A stretch of 64,000 nt of DNA from GCA-2709075 sp964492555 (GTDB lineage: Bacteria > Pseudomonadota > Alphaproteobacteria > MPNO01 > UBA2964), in assembly GCA_964492555.1 (NCBI GenBank), contig CAZBKQ010000006.1, forward strand, positions 1 to 64,000, read 5' to 3'. The notes under the pieces were generated by a model. That model searched no databases. It had not been told where the DNA came from and was given only the letters and a program-made list of their open reading frames with translations. A program made the position numbers and the translations under genes. The first letter of the stretch is position 1, and every line of letters starts with the position of its first letter. Shown here piece by piece: positions 45,376 to 54,098 of the stretch.

Positions 45376-46551
45376 TTGGCTTGATTTGACCTGATCCAGT
45401 ACGACCCGGGCCGCCGTTTCACTGGGCATCCCATCGGACGGCATTAGTTGCGCCATTATTTTGGTTACCCGGTCGATCTGGGCCCGCGCACTTTCTTTAT
45501 CCTCGATCAGCTTTTCCAGATCGGCGGCCAGAATATCCGCCCGGCAGTCCCGCTGGATTCTTTCCGGCACGACCTCTTCATCGACAAGGATATTGCAGAG
45601 ATTGGCAAAGCGGACCTTCACCATGCGCCGGGCAATGAACTCGGTCAGGGGATTGGTGTGATAGGCAACAACAGACGGCACCTTGGATTGCGCCAACTCA
45701 ATGGCGACCGTCCCCGACGCGGCAAGTGCGTAATTGCACGCGGCCATCGCGGCATAGCGCTCCTGTTCACCGGTAACAACGATCACGGGCGCGGCCCAAT
45801 CAGCCGCTTCGCTCCTGATACGCTCCGCGGTCGCGGCCACGGACGGGATAACGACCTTGAGCCCCGGATACCGTTCACTCAGTAACGCGACCGTTTGCCG
45901 GAAAATCGGCATGTGGTGGTTCAACTCGCCCTTGCGGCTGCCTGGGAACACGCCCAGCAATAAGTCGCCCGGATCAATGCCGTGGGAGGACCGGAAACCG
46001 GCCCCGTCCGCCTTTTCTATGCCGCGTTCCAGGACCGGATGACCGACAAAGGTTGCCGGCAGTCCAGCGCGCTCAAACCAGGGCGGTTCAAACGGCAGAA
46101 GGCACAGCATGTGATCCGTCCGGCCGACGAACTTTTTGAGGCGCCCCTCCCGCCAGGCCCAGACCGACGGCGCGACATAATGAATTCTCGGAATGTCCGT
46201 ATCGCCGAGACGGTTGAGCACGCCCAGGCAAAAGCCCGGTGAATCAATGGTAACGATCGCGTCCGGTTTGAGCCGCCTGATTTCCGCGACTGTCTGGCGC
46301 ATCCGCGCAAAGAGATTTCGCGCATGGGGCAGCAATTCAATCAGCCCCATAAGGGAGATTTCCTCCATCGGGAAAAGCGACTCCAGCCCCTCCACCGTCA
46401 TGGTCTCACCACCAACCCCGGCAAAGGACACCGCGCCGCCTGTTTTTTCCTTCAAGGCCTGCATCAGCCTGCCCCCCAGCAAATCACCCGATGGCTCGCC
46501 CGCCATCAGATATATCAGGGGCCGCGCGGGTGCGGCGGGGCTATCGGTCAC
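45373..46551 (-). CDS. lpxB: Lipid-A-disaccharide synthase
   Basis: LpxB condenses UDP-diacylglucosamine with lipid X to the lipid A disaccharide at the inner membrane. The 392 residues show YLMAGEPSGDLLGG, FAGVGGETMTVEGL, SLMGLIELLPH, DSPGFCLGV, YVAPSVWAWREGR, LLPFEPPWFE, FVGHPVLE, FPGSRKGELN and ALAASGTVAIELA. The start is GTG (46551) in a GTGA overlap with the lpxI stop. Confidence 0.95.
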   Translation of the reverse strand: MTDSPAAPARPLIYLMAGEPSGDLLGGRLMQALKEKTGGAVSFAGVGGETMTVEGLESLFPMEEISLMGLIELLPHARNLFARMRQTVAEIRRLKPDAIVTIDSPGFCLGVLNRLGDTDIPRIHYVAPSVWAWREGRLKKFVGRTDHMLCLLPFEPPWFERAGLPATFVGHPVLERGIEKADGAGFRSSHGIDPGDLLLGVFPGSRKGELNHHMPIFRQTVALLSERYPGLKVVIPSVAATAERIRSEAADWAAPVIVVTGEQERYAAMAACNYALAASGTVAIELAQSKVPSVVAYHTNPLTEFIARRMVKVRFANLCNILVDEEVVPERIQRDCRADILAADLEKLIEDKESARAQIDRVTKIMAQLMPSDGMPSETAARVVLDQVKSSQ

Positions 46552-47363
46552 GGATCCACGCCGATTACGAATAAGCCGGATTCGTCTGCGGACCTTACGA
46601 CCTCTTCCCTGTCGAGAATGAGCGCCCGCCCCGCTTCAACCGCAACGCCCGAAAACCCGGCTTCCGCCAAAATTTCGATGGTACCCGGTCCGATAGTCGG
46701 GAGATCGATCCGCCGTTCCTGTTGGGGTTTGCATGACTTCACCAGCACCGCGCCGGTGCCGGACCGCTGTAACGGCACGCAACGACGGATCAGGGCATCG
46801 GTGCCGTCAATACCCTCGACCGCCAGGACGATCCCTTGCTGAACAACCGCCCCCTGCCCGATATCCAGCTCACCCACGGCACGCGCAATCCGTACCCCGT
46901 GGCGAATATCGGACCACTGCTCCTCATCGGGAGCATGCACCCCATAGGCCCCCGGCAGCGCAACGCTATCCTCCAAAATCGTCTCGGCGCCCACCACCGA
47001 AAAACCCTCTTCTTCCAGCCCCTTTACAAGGGTCGACAGAATGGAATCGTCGCCGATCCAACGCAGTCCCAGCATCGCCGCTTTCCGGACAGCCCACGCA
47101 TCCAGCTTCAATTCACGCAAGCTGGGCCGTTTTACCGGACCGATAAAGACCAGCTCCGTCACCCCTTCTTCCCTGAGAATTTCGATGCCCCGCCGGATCT
47201 CACCCATGCGAATCCACTTATGCGGAAACGGCTCTATAATTTTTGGATCGGTCTGATCATCAAGGGCGAGGACGAAACAGTCCCGGCCCGAAGCCTCGCA
47301 AGCGGTCGCCAAATTCCCGGGTAGCGGCCCGCCGCCGGCAATAATGCCGAGCTTAGGCGCCAT
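46548..47363 (-). CDS. lpxI: UDP-2,3-diacylglucosamine pyrophosphatase LpxI
   Basis: LpxI (formerly DUF1009) makes lipid X from UDP-2,3-diacylglucosamine and replaces LpxH in Alphaproteobacteria. The 271 residues begin with LGIIAGGGPLPGNLATAC, and include GEIRRGIEILREEGVTELVFIG, GDDSILSTLVKGLEEEG, QQGIVLAVEGIDGTDALIRR and DLPTIGPGTIEILAEAG. The ATG at 47363 overlaps the lpxA end by 11 bp; the longer open frame runs into lpxA and is not used. Confidence 0.94.
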   Translation of the reverse strand: MAPKLGIIAGGGPLPGNLATACEASGRDCFVLALDDQTDPKIIEPFPHKWIRMGEIRRGIEILREEGVTELVFIGPVKRPSLRELKLDAWAVRKAAMLGLRWIGDDSILSTLVKGLEEEGFSVVGAETILEDSVALPGAYGVHAPDEEQWSDIRHGVRIARAVGELDIGQGAVVQQGIVLAVEGIDGTDALIRRCVPLQRSGTGAVLVKSCKPQQERRIDLPTIGPGTIEILAEAGFSGVAVEAGRALILDREEVVRSADESGLFVIGVDP

Positions 47364-48153
47364 GCGCGACGCGCGGCTGACAAATTGCGCGGGTCGAGTC
47401 CAAGCGAATAAAGGCAACGATATCCATTACCGGCTCATTATCGCTATACATTTCGGAGACGTCGTCGAGACGCTCGGCCATGGTGCCTTCCTCAGCGAAC
47501 AACAGACGATACGCCTTTCTGAGGTTTGCGACCTCACCACGTGAAAATCCGCGGCGCTTCAGCCCGACGATGTTAAGCCCCGCGAGCCGGGCCCGGTTTC
47601 CCAGCGCCGACCCATACGGAATGACATCCTGCTCCACGCCCGACATGCCGCCGACCATGGCGTGCCGCCCGATCCGGACGAATTGATGCACCGCGGACAA
47701 TCCACCCAGTATCGCAAAATCCTCTACCGTCACATGTCCCGCCAGCGTCGCATTATTCGCCAGGATCGCGTGATTACCGACATCGCAATCATGCGCTACA
47801 TGCGCACCGACCATAAAGAGACAGTTATTACCGACACGGGTCAGCAGCCCACCACCTTCGGTGCCGGGATTCATCGTGACGTGTTCGCGAATAATGTTGT
47901 TTGCGCCGATCTCAAGCCGGGATACTTCGCCCTGGAATTTCAGATCCTGCGGCTGATGACCGATCGACGCGAATGGAAATATATGCGTATTGGGACCAAC
48001 TTCCGTGTGTCCCGTGACGACGACATGCGAATGAAGCTTGGCTCCGTCACCCAGTACGACGTCCGGCCCCACTACGCTAAACGGTCCGATTTCAACATTT
48101 TCGCCCAGTTTTGCACCGTCTTCGACGATCGCAGCGGGGTGAATATCCGTCAT
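47353..48153 (-). CDS. lpxA: UDP-N-acetylglucosamine acyltransferase
   Basis: LpxA adds the first 3-hydroxyacyl chain to UDP-GlcNAc. The 266-residue left-handed beta-helix has hexapeptide repeats from HPAAIVEDGAKLGENVEIGPF, HQPQDLKFQGE, TMNPGTEGGG, the catalytic His in VGAHVAHDCDVG, and the helical C-terminal domain (GFSRGEVANLRKAYRLLF). The ATG at 48153 shares a base with the fabZ TAA (TAATG). Confidence 0.96.
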   Translation of the reverse strand: MTDIHPAAIVEDGAKLGENVEIGPFSVVGPDVVLGDGAKLHSHVVVTGHTEVGPNTHIFPFASIGHQPQDLKFQGEVSRLEIGANNIIREHVTMNPGTEGGGLLTRVGNNCLFMVGAHVAHDCDVGNHAILANNATLAGHVTVEDFAILGGLSAVHQFVRIGRHAMVGGMSGVEQDVIPYGSALGNRARLAGLNIVGLKRRGFSRGEVANLRKAYRLLFAEEGTMAERLDDVSEMYSDNEPVMDIVAFIRLDSTRAICQPRVAHGA

Positions 48154-48629
48154 TAGCTGATCCGCTGATCCGTCAGCATCGCCGTAATCGTGCCCTCCGC
48201 GACGACCGTGCCGTCGACCTTGGCTTCGGCGAAAAACTTCCACACCCCGCCACGATGGGCGCGCTTCTCTACATCCACCATCAGGGTATCGCCCGGCACG
48301 ACCGGTTTTCTGAAACGGGCATTTTCAACCGACATGAAATACACGGCGCGGCCTTCCGCCTCCGGCCCGAGGGTGGACACCACCACAATGGCGCATGTCT
48401 GGGCCATGGATTCAATAATCAGAACACCGGGCATAATCGGAAGGTTGGGAAAATGCCCTTGAAACTGTGCCTCATTGGCAGTGACGTTCTTGATCCCGGT
48501 CGCCCCCTCATCCGGGACGATATTGATCACCTTGTCGATCATCAAAAAAGGATAACGATGCGGGATCATCTCCATGATCCGCTTGGTATCCACCAGATCA
48601 ATCATTTCCTTGGACTTTATCGTATCCAT
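48153..48629 (-). CDS. fabZ: 3-hydroxyacyl-ACP dehydratase FabZ
   Basis: FabZ dehydrates 3-hydroxyacyl-ACP in fatty acid elongation and competes with LpxA for the same substrate pool. The 158-residue hotdog fold carries IPHRYPFLMIDKV with the catalytic His and LPIMPGVLIIESMAQ with the catalytic Glu, plus FMSVENARFRKPVVPGD. I prefer the ATG at 48629 (MDTIKSKEM), which has GAAGG 9 nt upstream; an ATG at 48656 is also possible. The gap to skp holds an lpxD relic. Confidence 0.93.
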   Translation of the reverse strand: MDTIKSKEMIDLVDTKRIMEMIPHRYPFLMIDKVINIVPDEGATGIKNVTANEAQFQGHFPNLPIMPGVLIIESMAQTCAIVVVSTLGPEAEGRAVYFMSVENARFRKPVVPGDTLMVDVEKRAHRGGVWKFFAEAKVDGTVVAEGTITAMLTDQRIS

Positions 48630-48740
48630 CCTTTCAGGCCTTCTTTCGAGCGCCATTGCTCCAGGCTGTTATGCCGGAGAAACCATCGCGTCTTCAAACT
48701 GCACCCTTTCCGTGCCGAAAGTCAGATGATCTGCCTTTCT

Positions 48741-48812
48741 TCACTGGGACACGATGATGCCGCATTTTCCGATTCGCACCTTGTGCCCGATTTGAGCCGG
48801 ATTATCAATCCA
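48741..48812 (-). pseudogene. lpxD: Relic of lpxD (UDP-3-O-acylglucosamine N-acyltransferase)
   Basis: Directly after the skp stop, one minus-strand frame reads WIDNPAQIGHKVRIGK then CGIIVSQ and a stop codon. This matches the LpxD region IDN-x-x-QI(A/G)HNVxIG that carries the catalytic histidine of the family (here the H of QIGHK). Nothing before or after is recognisable: the part coding the first 200-odd residues and the C-terminal helix is gone. lpxD is expected exactly here, between bamA/skp and fabZ. I infer decay in place; an intact copy should exist elsewhere because lpxA, lpxI and lpxB are intact. Confidence 0.75.
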
Positions 48813-48821
48813 TCAAATCGC

Positions 48822-49418
48822 CTATCTCGCGGGGGTTTTCGGGGCCGCTGGAACCGCTTGCGCGGGCGGCAACGCCACCTTGACGGAAGGCAGCCGTTTA
48901 TTGAGCCGCTTAAGCACCTCATCCGTTATATCGAAACTGGGATGAACAAAAAGCGCCGTTGCCCGCGGTATGATGATTTGCAACTGACGTTCTTTGGCGA
49001 TTTCCGCAGCGACCGCACGGAAATGCTGGTTTACCTGGGCCATTGCCGCGCGCCCCGCGGCATCCAGCCTTCTACGCAACCCCTGAACATCGGACTGCAG
49101 CACTGAAACCTTCGACTGAAAATCCCGTCGGCGTTGTTCATAGGCTTGCGGCGACAAGATTGAACGCTCCCGCTGAAGCGCCTCATTCTCCGCTTTCAAT
49201 GACCGTTCGCGATCCTGAATCTGTTTCTGAATCCGATCCCGAATCTGCTGAATTTGCGGTTTTACCGCGCGGGTCGCGGCTGAAATACGGAGAACCTTCT
49301 GTATATTTATGACCGCGAACCGCTCAAGCTTGGGAGGCGATCCCTTGGGTGATTGCGCAAAAGCCGCGCCTCCGCTGACCGAAAAAACAATCAGAGCTGA
49401 AACAAGCCATTTCAACAT
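48822..49418 (-). CDS. skp: OmpH/Skp-family periplasmic chaperone
   Basis: Skp holds unfolded outer membrane proteins in the periplasm for delivery to BamA. The 198-residue protein has a signal peptide (LKWLVSALIVFSVSGGAAFA, cleavage after AFA), the domain start FAVINIQKVLRISAATRAV, long helical arms (about 45-130) forming the coiled-coil tentacles, and the C-terminal LQIIIPRATALFVHPSFDITDEVLKRLN. It has an Ala/Pro-rich tail. It is 25 bp downstream of bamA. Confidence 0.9.
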   Translation of the reverse strand: MLKWLVSALIVFSVSGGAAFAQSPKGSPPKLERFAVINIQKVLRISAATRAVKPQIQQIRDRIQKQIQDRERSLKAENEALQRERSILSPQAYEQRRRDFQSKVSVLQSDVQGLRRRLDAAGRAAMAQVNQHFRAVAAEIAKERQLQIIIPRATALFVHPSFDITDEVLKRLNKRLPSVKVALPPAQAVPAAPKTPAR

Positions 49419-49443
49419 TTATCCGATCCCTCCACGCGTGCGC

Positions 49444-51759
49444 TCAAAATCTCGTGCCAAAGTCGAAACGCACGAACTCCGTCTGGTCGAAACCCTCTTT
49501 CAAATAGGGGGTGGCGATGTCTATGGTAAAGGGGCCAAACGGCGACTGCCAGGAGATACCGAAACCGATAGAGCCACGCAGCGACCCCGTATCGTCGATC
49601 GTCCCGAGGCTGGTGTCCGTTTTCCCGGTCGACCCCAAATCGGTGAATGCCCGGCCCTTTACGCCGAATTCGTTGGGCAAGCCAAGAGGGAACTGAAACT
49701 GTACAGACCCAGTATAAAACCATTCGCCGCCAACAGCATCTTCCGAAGCCCTGTCCCGGGGGCTGACACCATAGGGCGCAAACCCTCGCAAAGACCGGCC
49801 ACCAAGGAAAAACCGGTCGATGATCCGGGCGTCGTCGCCGATCGGAAGCAGGTAGCCCCCGCTTGCCGATAACGCGGTGACCACGCTGTCGGAGAGCGGC
49901 ACATACTGTGTCGCGGTCAACGAATTTTTCAAATAGCGCACCGTCCCGCCGATACCGGCAAAACTCGCGCTGTAACTGGAGAGAAAACCTTCACGCGGGG
50001 TCAGCTTATCGTCCCGCGCATCATAGGTCAGGGTCTGGCCGATGCTGGAAACGGTCGATTCGCCCTGTTGTTGCTGAACCGCCAGTGACGCCGTCGAGGC
50101 GACGTTGGTAACATCGTCGGCGCTCAACTTATACTGCCACCTCTGAGACCAGCGGTCGTAATAATCATAGCCGAGACGCAATACCCCGCCGATGGACCGC
50201 CGGTCAAAGGACGATTCATCGCCCAGATCCCGCGTGGTCCGGAACAGATCGAAACCGCCCAACAACTTGCGATCCAGAAAATAGGGGTCGGTGTATTTGA
50301 GATCGATTTCACTGCTCGATGCACTGATCTGGAACTTGAGCGCGAGGTCTTGTGCCCGTCCCAACAGGTTTCGTTCACGAATACCGATATCGGCGAGAAG
50401 TCCCACGCTTGAAGAAAAACCCGCGCCCAGAGAGATCTCACCGGTCGACTGCTCCTGAACTTTTACATCAAGCCTGGTCTTGTCGGGCGCGGAGCCGGGA
50501 ACATTCTTGATGTCGACCTTACTGAAAAACCGCAATCCGCGAATATTCTTCTGCGCGCGGCGTAATTTCGCCGCATTAAACGCATCCCCTTCAACCAAGG
50601 GAATTTCCCGCCGGATCACAGGGTCAATGGTGCGCACATTGCCCCGTATATCGACCCGTTCGACGTATACTTTCGGGCCTTCCTGAATATCGAAAGCCAC
50701 ATCGATCTGACGTTTCTTCCGGTCCCGTTTTACCCGCGGCCGGATATCGACAAACGCGAAACCCTTGGTCCCCACAACGTCGGTCAAACCCGTGATCGCG
50801 TTCTCTACCTTTTCAGCGTTATAGGATTCTCCGTTCGCGATATCGACCGTGTCGCGGAGGCCGGCCGCAGTCAGCTCCTTGATTGCTGACTTAACCGAAA
50901 TTTTTCCGAATCTATATTGCTTCCCTTCCTCGATGGTAAAGGTAACAAAAAAACCGTTCCGGTCCGGCGCCAACTCCGCGATCGCCGATACAACGCGAAA
51001 ATCGGCATACCCCTTGTTCAGGTAGAACCGCCGCAGCAATTCCCTGTCGAACGACATCCTGTCCGGATCGTAATTATCATCGCTGGTCAAAAACCTGTAC
51101 CAGGCGCTTTCCTTGGTCTGAATGACTGACCGCAGATCGCTGTCGTCGTAAACGCGGTTACCAATGAAAGATATACGGCGAATTTGTGTCAGTTCGCCTT
51201 CATCGATTTCAAAAACCAGATCCACCCGGTTCTGCTCCAGCTGGATGACCTTGGGTTCAACCGAGGCTGCAAACCGGCCGGAACGCCGGTAAATTTCAAT
51301 CAGGCGCTGCACATCTTCTTGAACACGGGCCCTGGTATATACGATCCGCGGTTTCAGCCGGACTTCCTGCCGCAGCACATTGTCTTCAATGCGCTTGTTT
51401 CCCTCGAAAGCGATCCGGTTAATGACAGGGTTTTCCACCACCCGAACAACAACAGCGGTTCCCGCCTGTCTGACCACGACATCCGCGAACAAACCGGTCG
51501 CAAACAGTTTCTTGAGGGCCTCGTCCAGTTTTCTGGGAGTTATTTCTTCCCCGGGCTTGATTGGCACATATGACCGGACGGTTTCCGCTTCAATGCGCTG
51601 CGCTCCCTCGACACGAATTTCTGTTGCCTTCAGCGAGAATCCTCTACTTTGGGCATGAGCATCATTCGCCCCCGGGCATACGCCCGCGGCAAGCGAAGCG
51701 ACAAAAAAGGCTAAAAAAAGAAAGTACCGCAAATTCGAACCCGCGCCCTGCTCTACCAA
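49444..51759 (-). CDS. bamA: Outer membrane protein assembly factor BamA
   Basis: BamA inserts beta-barrel proteins into the outer membrane. The 771 residues contain a signal sequence (FLFLAFFVASLAAG ... AHA), five POTRA domains (about 40-440; first IRVEGAQRIEAETVRSYV), and a 16-stranded barrel with the GGRSLRGF loop motif and a C-terminal aromatic residue (FVRFDFGTRF). There is no ATG before the signal sequence; the start must be TTG, at 51759 (overlapping the rseP stop) or at 51732. Neither has a strong ribosome-binding site. Confidence 0.94.
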   Translation of the reverse strand: MVEQGAGSNLRYFLFLAFFVASLAAGVCPGANDAHAQSRGFSLKATEIRVEGAQRIEAETVRSYVPIKPGEEITPRKLDEALKKLFATGLFADVVVRQAGTAVVVRVVENPVINRIAFEGNKRIEDNVLRQEVRLKPRIVYTRARVQEDVQRLIEIYRRSGRFAASVEPKVIQLEQNRVDLVFEIDEGELTQIRRISFIGNRVYDDSDLRSVIQTKESAWYRFLTSDDNYDPDRMSFDRELLRRFYLNKGYADFRVVSAIAELAPDRNGFFVTFTIEEGKQYRFGKISVKSAIKELTAAGLRDTVDIANGESYNAEKVENAITGLTDVVGTKGFAFVDIRPRVKRDRKKRQIDVAFDIQEGPKVYVERVDIRGNVRTIDPVIRREIPLVEGDAFNAAKLRRAQKNIRGLRFFSKVDIKNVPGSAPDKTRLDVKVQEQSTGEISLGAGFSSSVGLLADIGIRERNLLGRAQDLALKFQISASSSEIDLKYTDPYFLDRKLLGGFDLFRTTRDLGDESSFDRRSIGGVLRLGYDYYDRWSQRWQYKLSADDVTNVASTASLAVQQQQGESTVSSIGQTLTYDARDDKLTPREGFLSSYSASFAGIGGTVRYLKNSLTATQYVPLSDSVVTALSASGGYLLPIGDDARIIDRFFLGGRSLRGFAPYGVSPRDRASEDAVGGEWFYTGSVQFQFPLGLPNEFGVKGRAFTDLGSTGKTDTSLGTIDDTGSLRGSIGFGISWQSPFGPFTIDIATPYLKEGFDQTEFVRFDFGTRF

Positions 51760-52880
51760 CTACTCAGAATTTCGCCGACACGCATTTGTACCAAGTCATT
51801 CCAGGTTACGAAAACCGTCAGACACAATATTAACGCAAGCCCGATATTCAGACTGAAACCCATCGCTTTTTCGCCAAGCGGCCGGCCCCGCAATGCCTCG
51901 ACGCCGTAAAACACCAGATGCCCTCCGTCCAGCAACGGAATTGGAAAGAGATTAATCAACCCCAGATTGATTGACAGGATCGCCGCAAACTGGATCAGCA
52001 TGATCACCCCGGCCTGGGCCATTTCGCCGGATATCTGAGCGATCTTGATCGGCCCGCCGAGTTCCTTGGCCGTCCGCTCACCCGCTATGATCTGGCCAAT
52101 AGCGTCAAGAATATTCACCGTCATTGAGACCGTCTGAACGCCCGCCTTCCAGACAGCCGTGAACGGATCATGCCGGACCAGCACCATGTCGCCGGATGAG
52201 CGGGACACCCCCAAACGGCCGATCCTCTGGGTAGTGCTGAACCGCGTCTCTTCAACGACATCGGGGACCGCCGTCAACCGAATCTCGCGCCCGTCCCGTT
52301 CCACGATGATTTCAATCTCTTCACCCGGGGCCAGTTCGACGATACGGCGCACCTGCTCAAACCGGGTAATCTTTGTCCCGTCGATTTCAATGAACAGATC
52401 GCCCGGCCGCAACCCGGCCTTCTCGGCCGCACTGCCTTCAACGACCGTCGCAATGTTCGCGGGTGTATGCGGTTCCCCGAGCCCGGTAAACAGGCCGGCC
52501 AGAACCAGAATAGCAAATAGAAAGTTCGCAAGCGGCCCGGCGAAAACAATCCAGGCCCGTTGCCTCAGCGGCTTGTTAAAAAAAGACTCTTCCAGATCAT
52601 GGGCCGCAAGTGGCGGATGCTCATCCGTCTCCTCCGGGGCATGCTCACCGAACATTTTGACGTAGCCCCCGAACGGTATGGCGCTGAATTTCCACCGCGT
52701 GCCGCTGCGTGCCGTCCAACCGAAAATTTCCGGTCCGAATCCGATTGAAAACACCTCAACCCTGACCTTGCATTGCCGGGCGGCCAGGTAGTGGCCCATC
52801 TCATGGACATAAACAAGAACCGTGAGAACGAGCAGGAAGGCAAGGAGAGATGTCCAGAAACCGCCGAGAAATTCGATCAC
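51753..52880 (-). CDS. rseP: Site-2 intramembrane metalloprotease RseP
   Basis: RseP cuts transmembrane segments such as anti-sigma factors. The 375 residues show the zinc motif in VYVHEMGHYLAARQCKV (HEMGH near 26-30), IPFGGYVKMFGE, one PDZ domain (GSAAEKAGLRPGDLFIEIDG) where E. coli has two, and the third zinc ligand motif NLFPIPLLDGGHLVFYGVEALRG. The start is GTG at 52880. The gene lies between dxr and bamA as in most proteobacteria. Confidence 0.94.
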   Translation of the reverse strand: MIEFLGGFWTSLLAFLLVLTVLVYVHEMGHYLAARQCKVRVEVFSIGFGPEIFGWTARSGTRWKFSAIPFGGYVKMFGEHAPEETDEHPPLAAHDLEESFFNKPLRQRAWIVFAGPLANFLFAILVLAGLFTGLGEPHTPANIATVVEGSAAEKAGLRPGDLFIEIDGTKITRFEQVRRIVELAPGEEIEIIVERDGREIRLTAVPDVVEETRFSTTQRIGRLGVSRSSGDMVLVRHDPFTAVWKAGVQTVSMTVNILDAIGQIIAGERTAKELGGPIKIAQISGEMAQAGVIMLIQFAAILSINLGLINLFPIPLLDGGHLVFYGVEALRGRPLGEKAMGFSLNIGLALILCLTVFVTWNDLVQMRVGEILSSW

Positions 52881-52898
52881 TTGCCTGCTCCGCCGGTT

Positions 52899-54098
52899 CT
52901 AGAGATTTGCCGCACAGGCAAGGGATAATTCGCCCGCCACACGGCGCGCCTCCGCATCCGTCTCATAAACATCCTCAAGACAGGAAATCTTCCGCACGCC
53001 CATTTTGTCCATGGTCTCGCTGACGATGCGGAAAATATCGAGAAAGCCGGTCTTTCCTTCCAGAAAGGCCTGCACCGCGACTTCATTGGAAGCGTTCAGA
53101 ACCGTCGCGGCGGCGCCGCCGTTCCGCAATGCCTGGCGGGCAAGGTCGATTGAAGGAAAACGTGCAGAGTCCGGTTCGAAAAAGGTCAGCTTTGCCAGTT
53201 CGGGAAGGTTGAGACGCGGGCTAGGCGCGGCGATCCGGTCTGGCCAGCCAAGTGCGAAGGCGATCGGGGTCCTCATATCCGGCGAACCAAGTTGCGCCAG
53301 GACCGAGCCATCCAAATAGGCTACCAGACTATGGATGATCGATTCGGGGTGCACCAATACATCGATCCGCTCCTCTTCCATCCGGAAAAGATAATGCGCT
53401 TCGATGAGTTCGAGCCCCTTATTCATCATGGTTGCTGAATCGACAGAGATTTTTGCGCCCATGCTCCAATTGGGATGCGCGACCGCTTTGGCTGGCGTTG
53501 CGGCCTTCATCTCTTCAACCGAACTGTTCCAGAACGGCCCGCCGGATGCCGTCAGAATTATTTTCTCAACGGCCTCGGGCCGCTTGAAATCGAAGACCTG
53601 AAAAATCGCGTTATGTTCGGAATCGACCGGCAGCAATGTCGCGCCGCTTCCCCCGATTTCAGCCAGCATCAAATCGCCCGCACAGACCAGACATTCCTTG
53701 TTAGCCAACGCGATGACCGCCCCGCGACGGATCGCCGCCAGGGTCGGCTCCAGCCCGGCCGCGCCGACAATCGCGGCCATAACCCAATCCGCCGGACGGG
53801 CCGCGGCTTCAATCAGCGCTTCACGCCCGGCGGCGACCGCCGTTCCGGTACCGGCAAGCTCCTTCTTGAGATCCAGATAACATTCCTCATCCGCAACCAC
53901 GGCAAGGCGGGCATTGGTCTTGCGCGCCTGTTCCGCCAGCAACTCGACGGAACGCTGCGCCGTCAACGCTTCTACCCGGTACAGTTCCGGGTTCCGTTCG
54001 ATCAGATCGATAGTATTGCAACCGATCGACCCGGTAGATCCCAGAATCGTTATACCACGCGCATTGTCGCCCGGTTTCTGATCGGCGCTCATATCCAT
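52899..54098 (-). CDS. dxr: 1-deoxy-D-xylulose 5-phosphate reductoisomerase
   Basis: Dxr makes methylerythritol 4-phosphate, the substrate of IspD at 14.5 kb. The 399 residues show the NADPH fold GSTGSIGCNTIDLI, ALANKECLVCAGDL, VDSEHNAIFQ, HPNWSMGAKISVDSATMMNKGLELIEA with metal and substrate ligands, and HPESIIHSLV. It overlaps the end of cdsA by 10 bp. Confidence 0.96.
   Translation of the reverse strand: MDMSADQKPGDNARGITILGSTGSIGCNTIDLIERNPELYRVEALTAQRSVELLAEQARKTNARLAVVADEECYLDLKKELAGTGTAVAAGREALIEAAARPADWVMAAIVGAAGLEPTLAAIRRGAVIALANKECLVCAGDLMLAEIGGSGATLLPVDSEHNAIFQVFDFKRPEAVEKIILTASGGPFWNSSVEEMKAATPAKAVAHPNWSMGAKISVDSATMMNKGLELIEAHYLFRMEEERIDVLVHPESIIHSLVAYLDGSVLAQLGSPDMRTPIAFALGWPDRIAAPSPRLNLPELAKLTFFEPDSARFPSIDLARQALRNGGAAATVLNASNEVAVQAFLEGKTGFLDIFRIVSETMDKMGVRKISCLEDVYETDAEARRVAGELSLACAANL

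Noticed and set aside
43995..45434. 479-codon open frame antisense to gltA
   Set aside because: It lies wholly opposite a well-matched citrate synthase gene, contains no recognisable family motif, and long antisense frames are common in codon-biased GC-rich DNA.
48111..49106. 331-codon plus-strand open frame over fabZ, the lpxD relic and skp
   Set aside because: It runs opposite two real genes and has low-complexity His/Arg-rich sequence with no domain, so it is not a replacement for lpxD.
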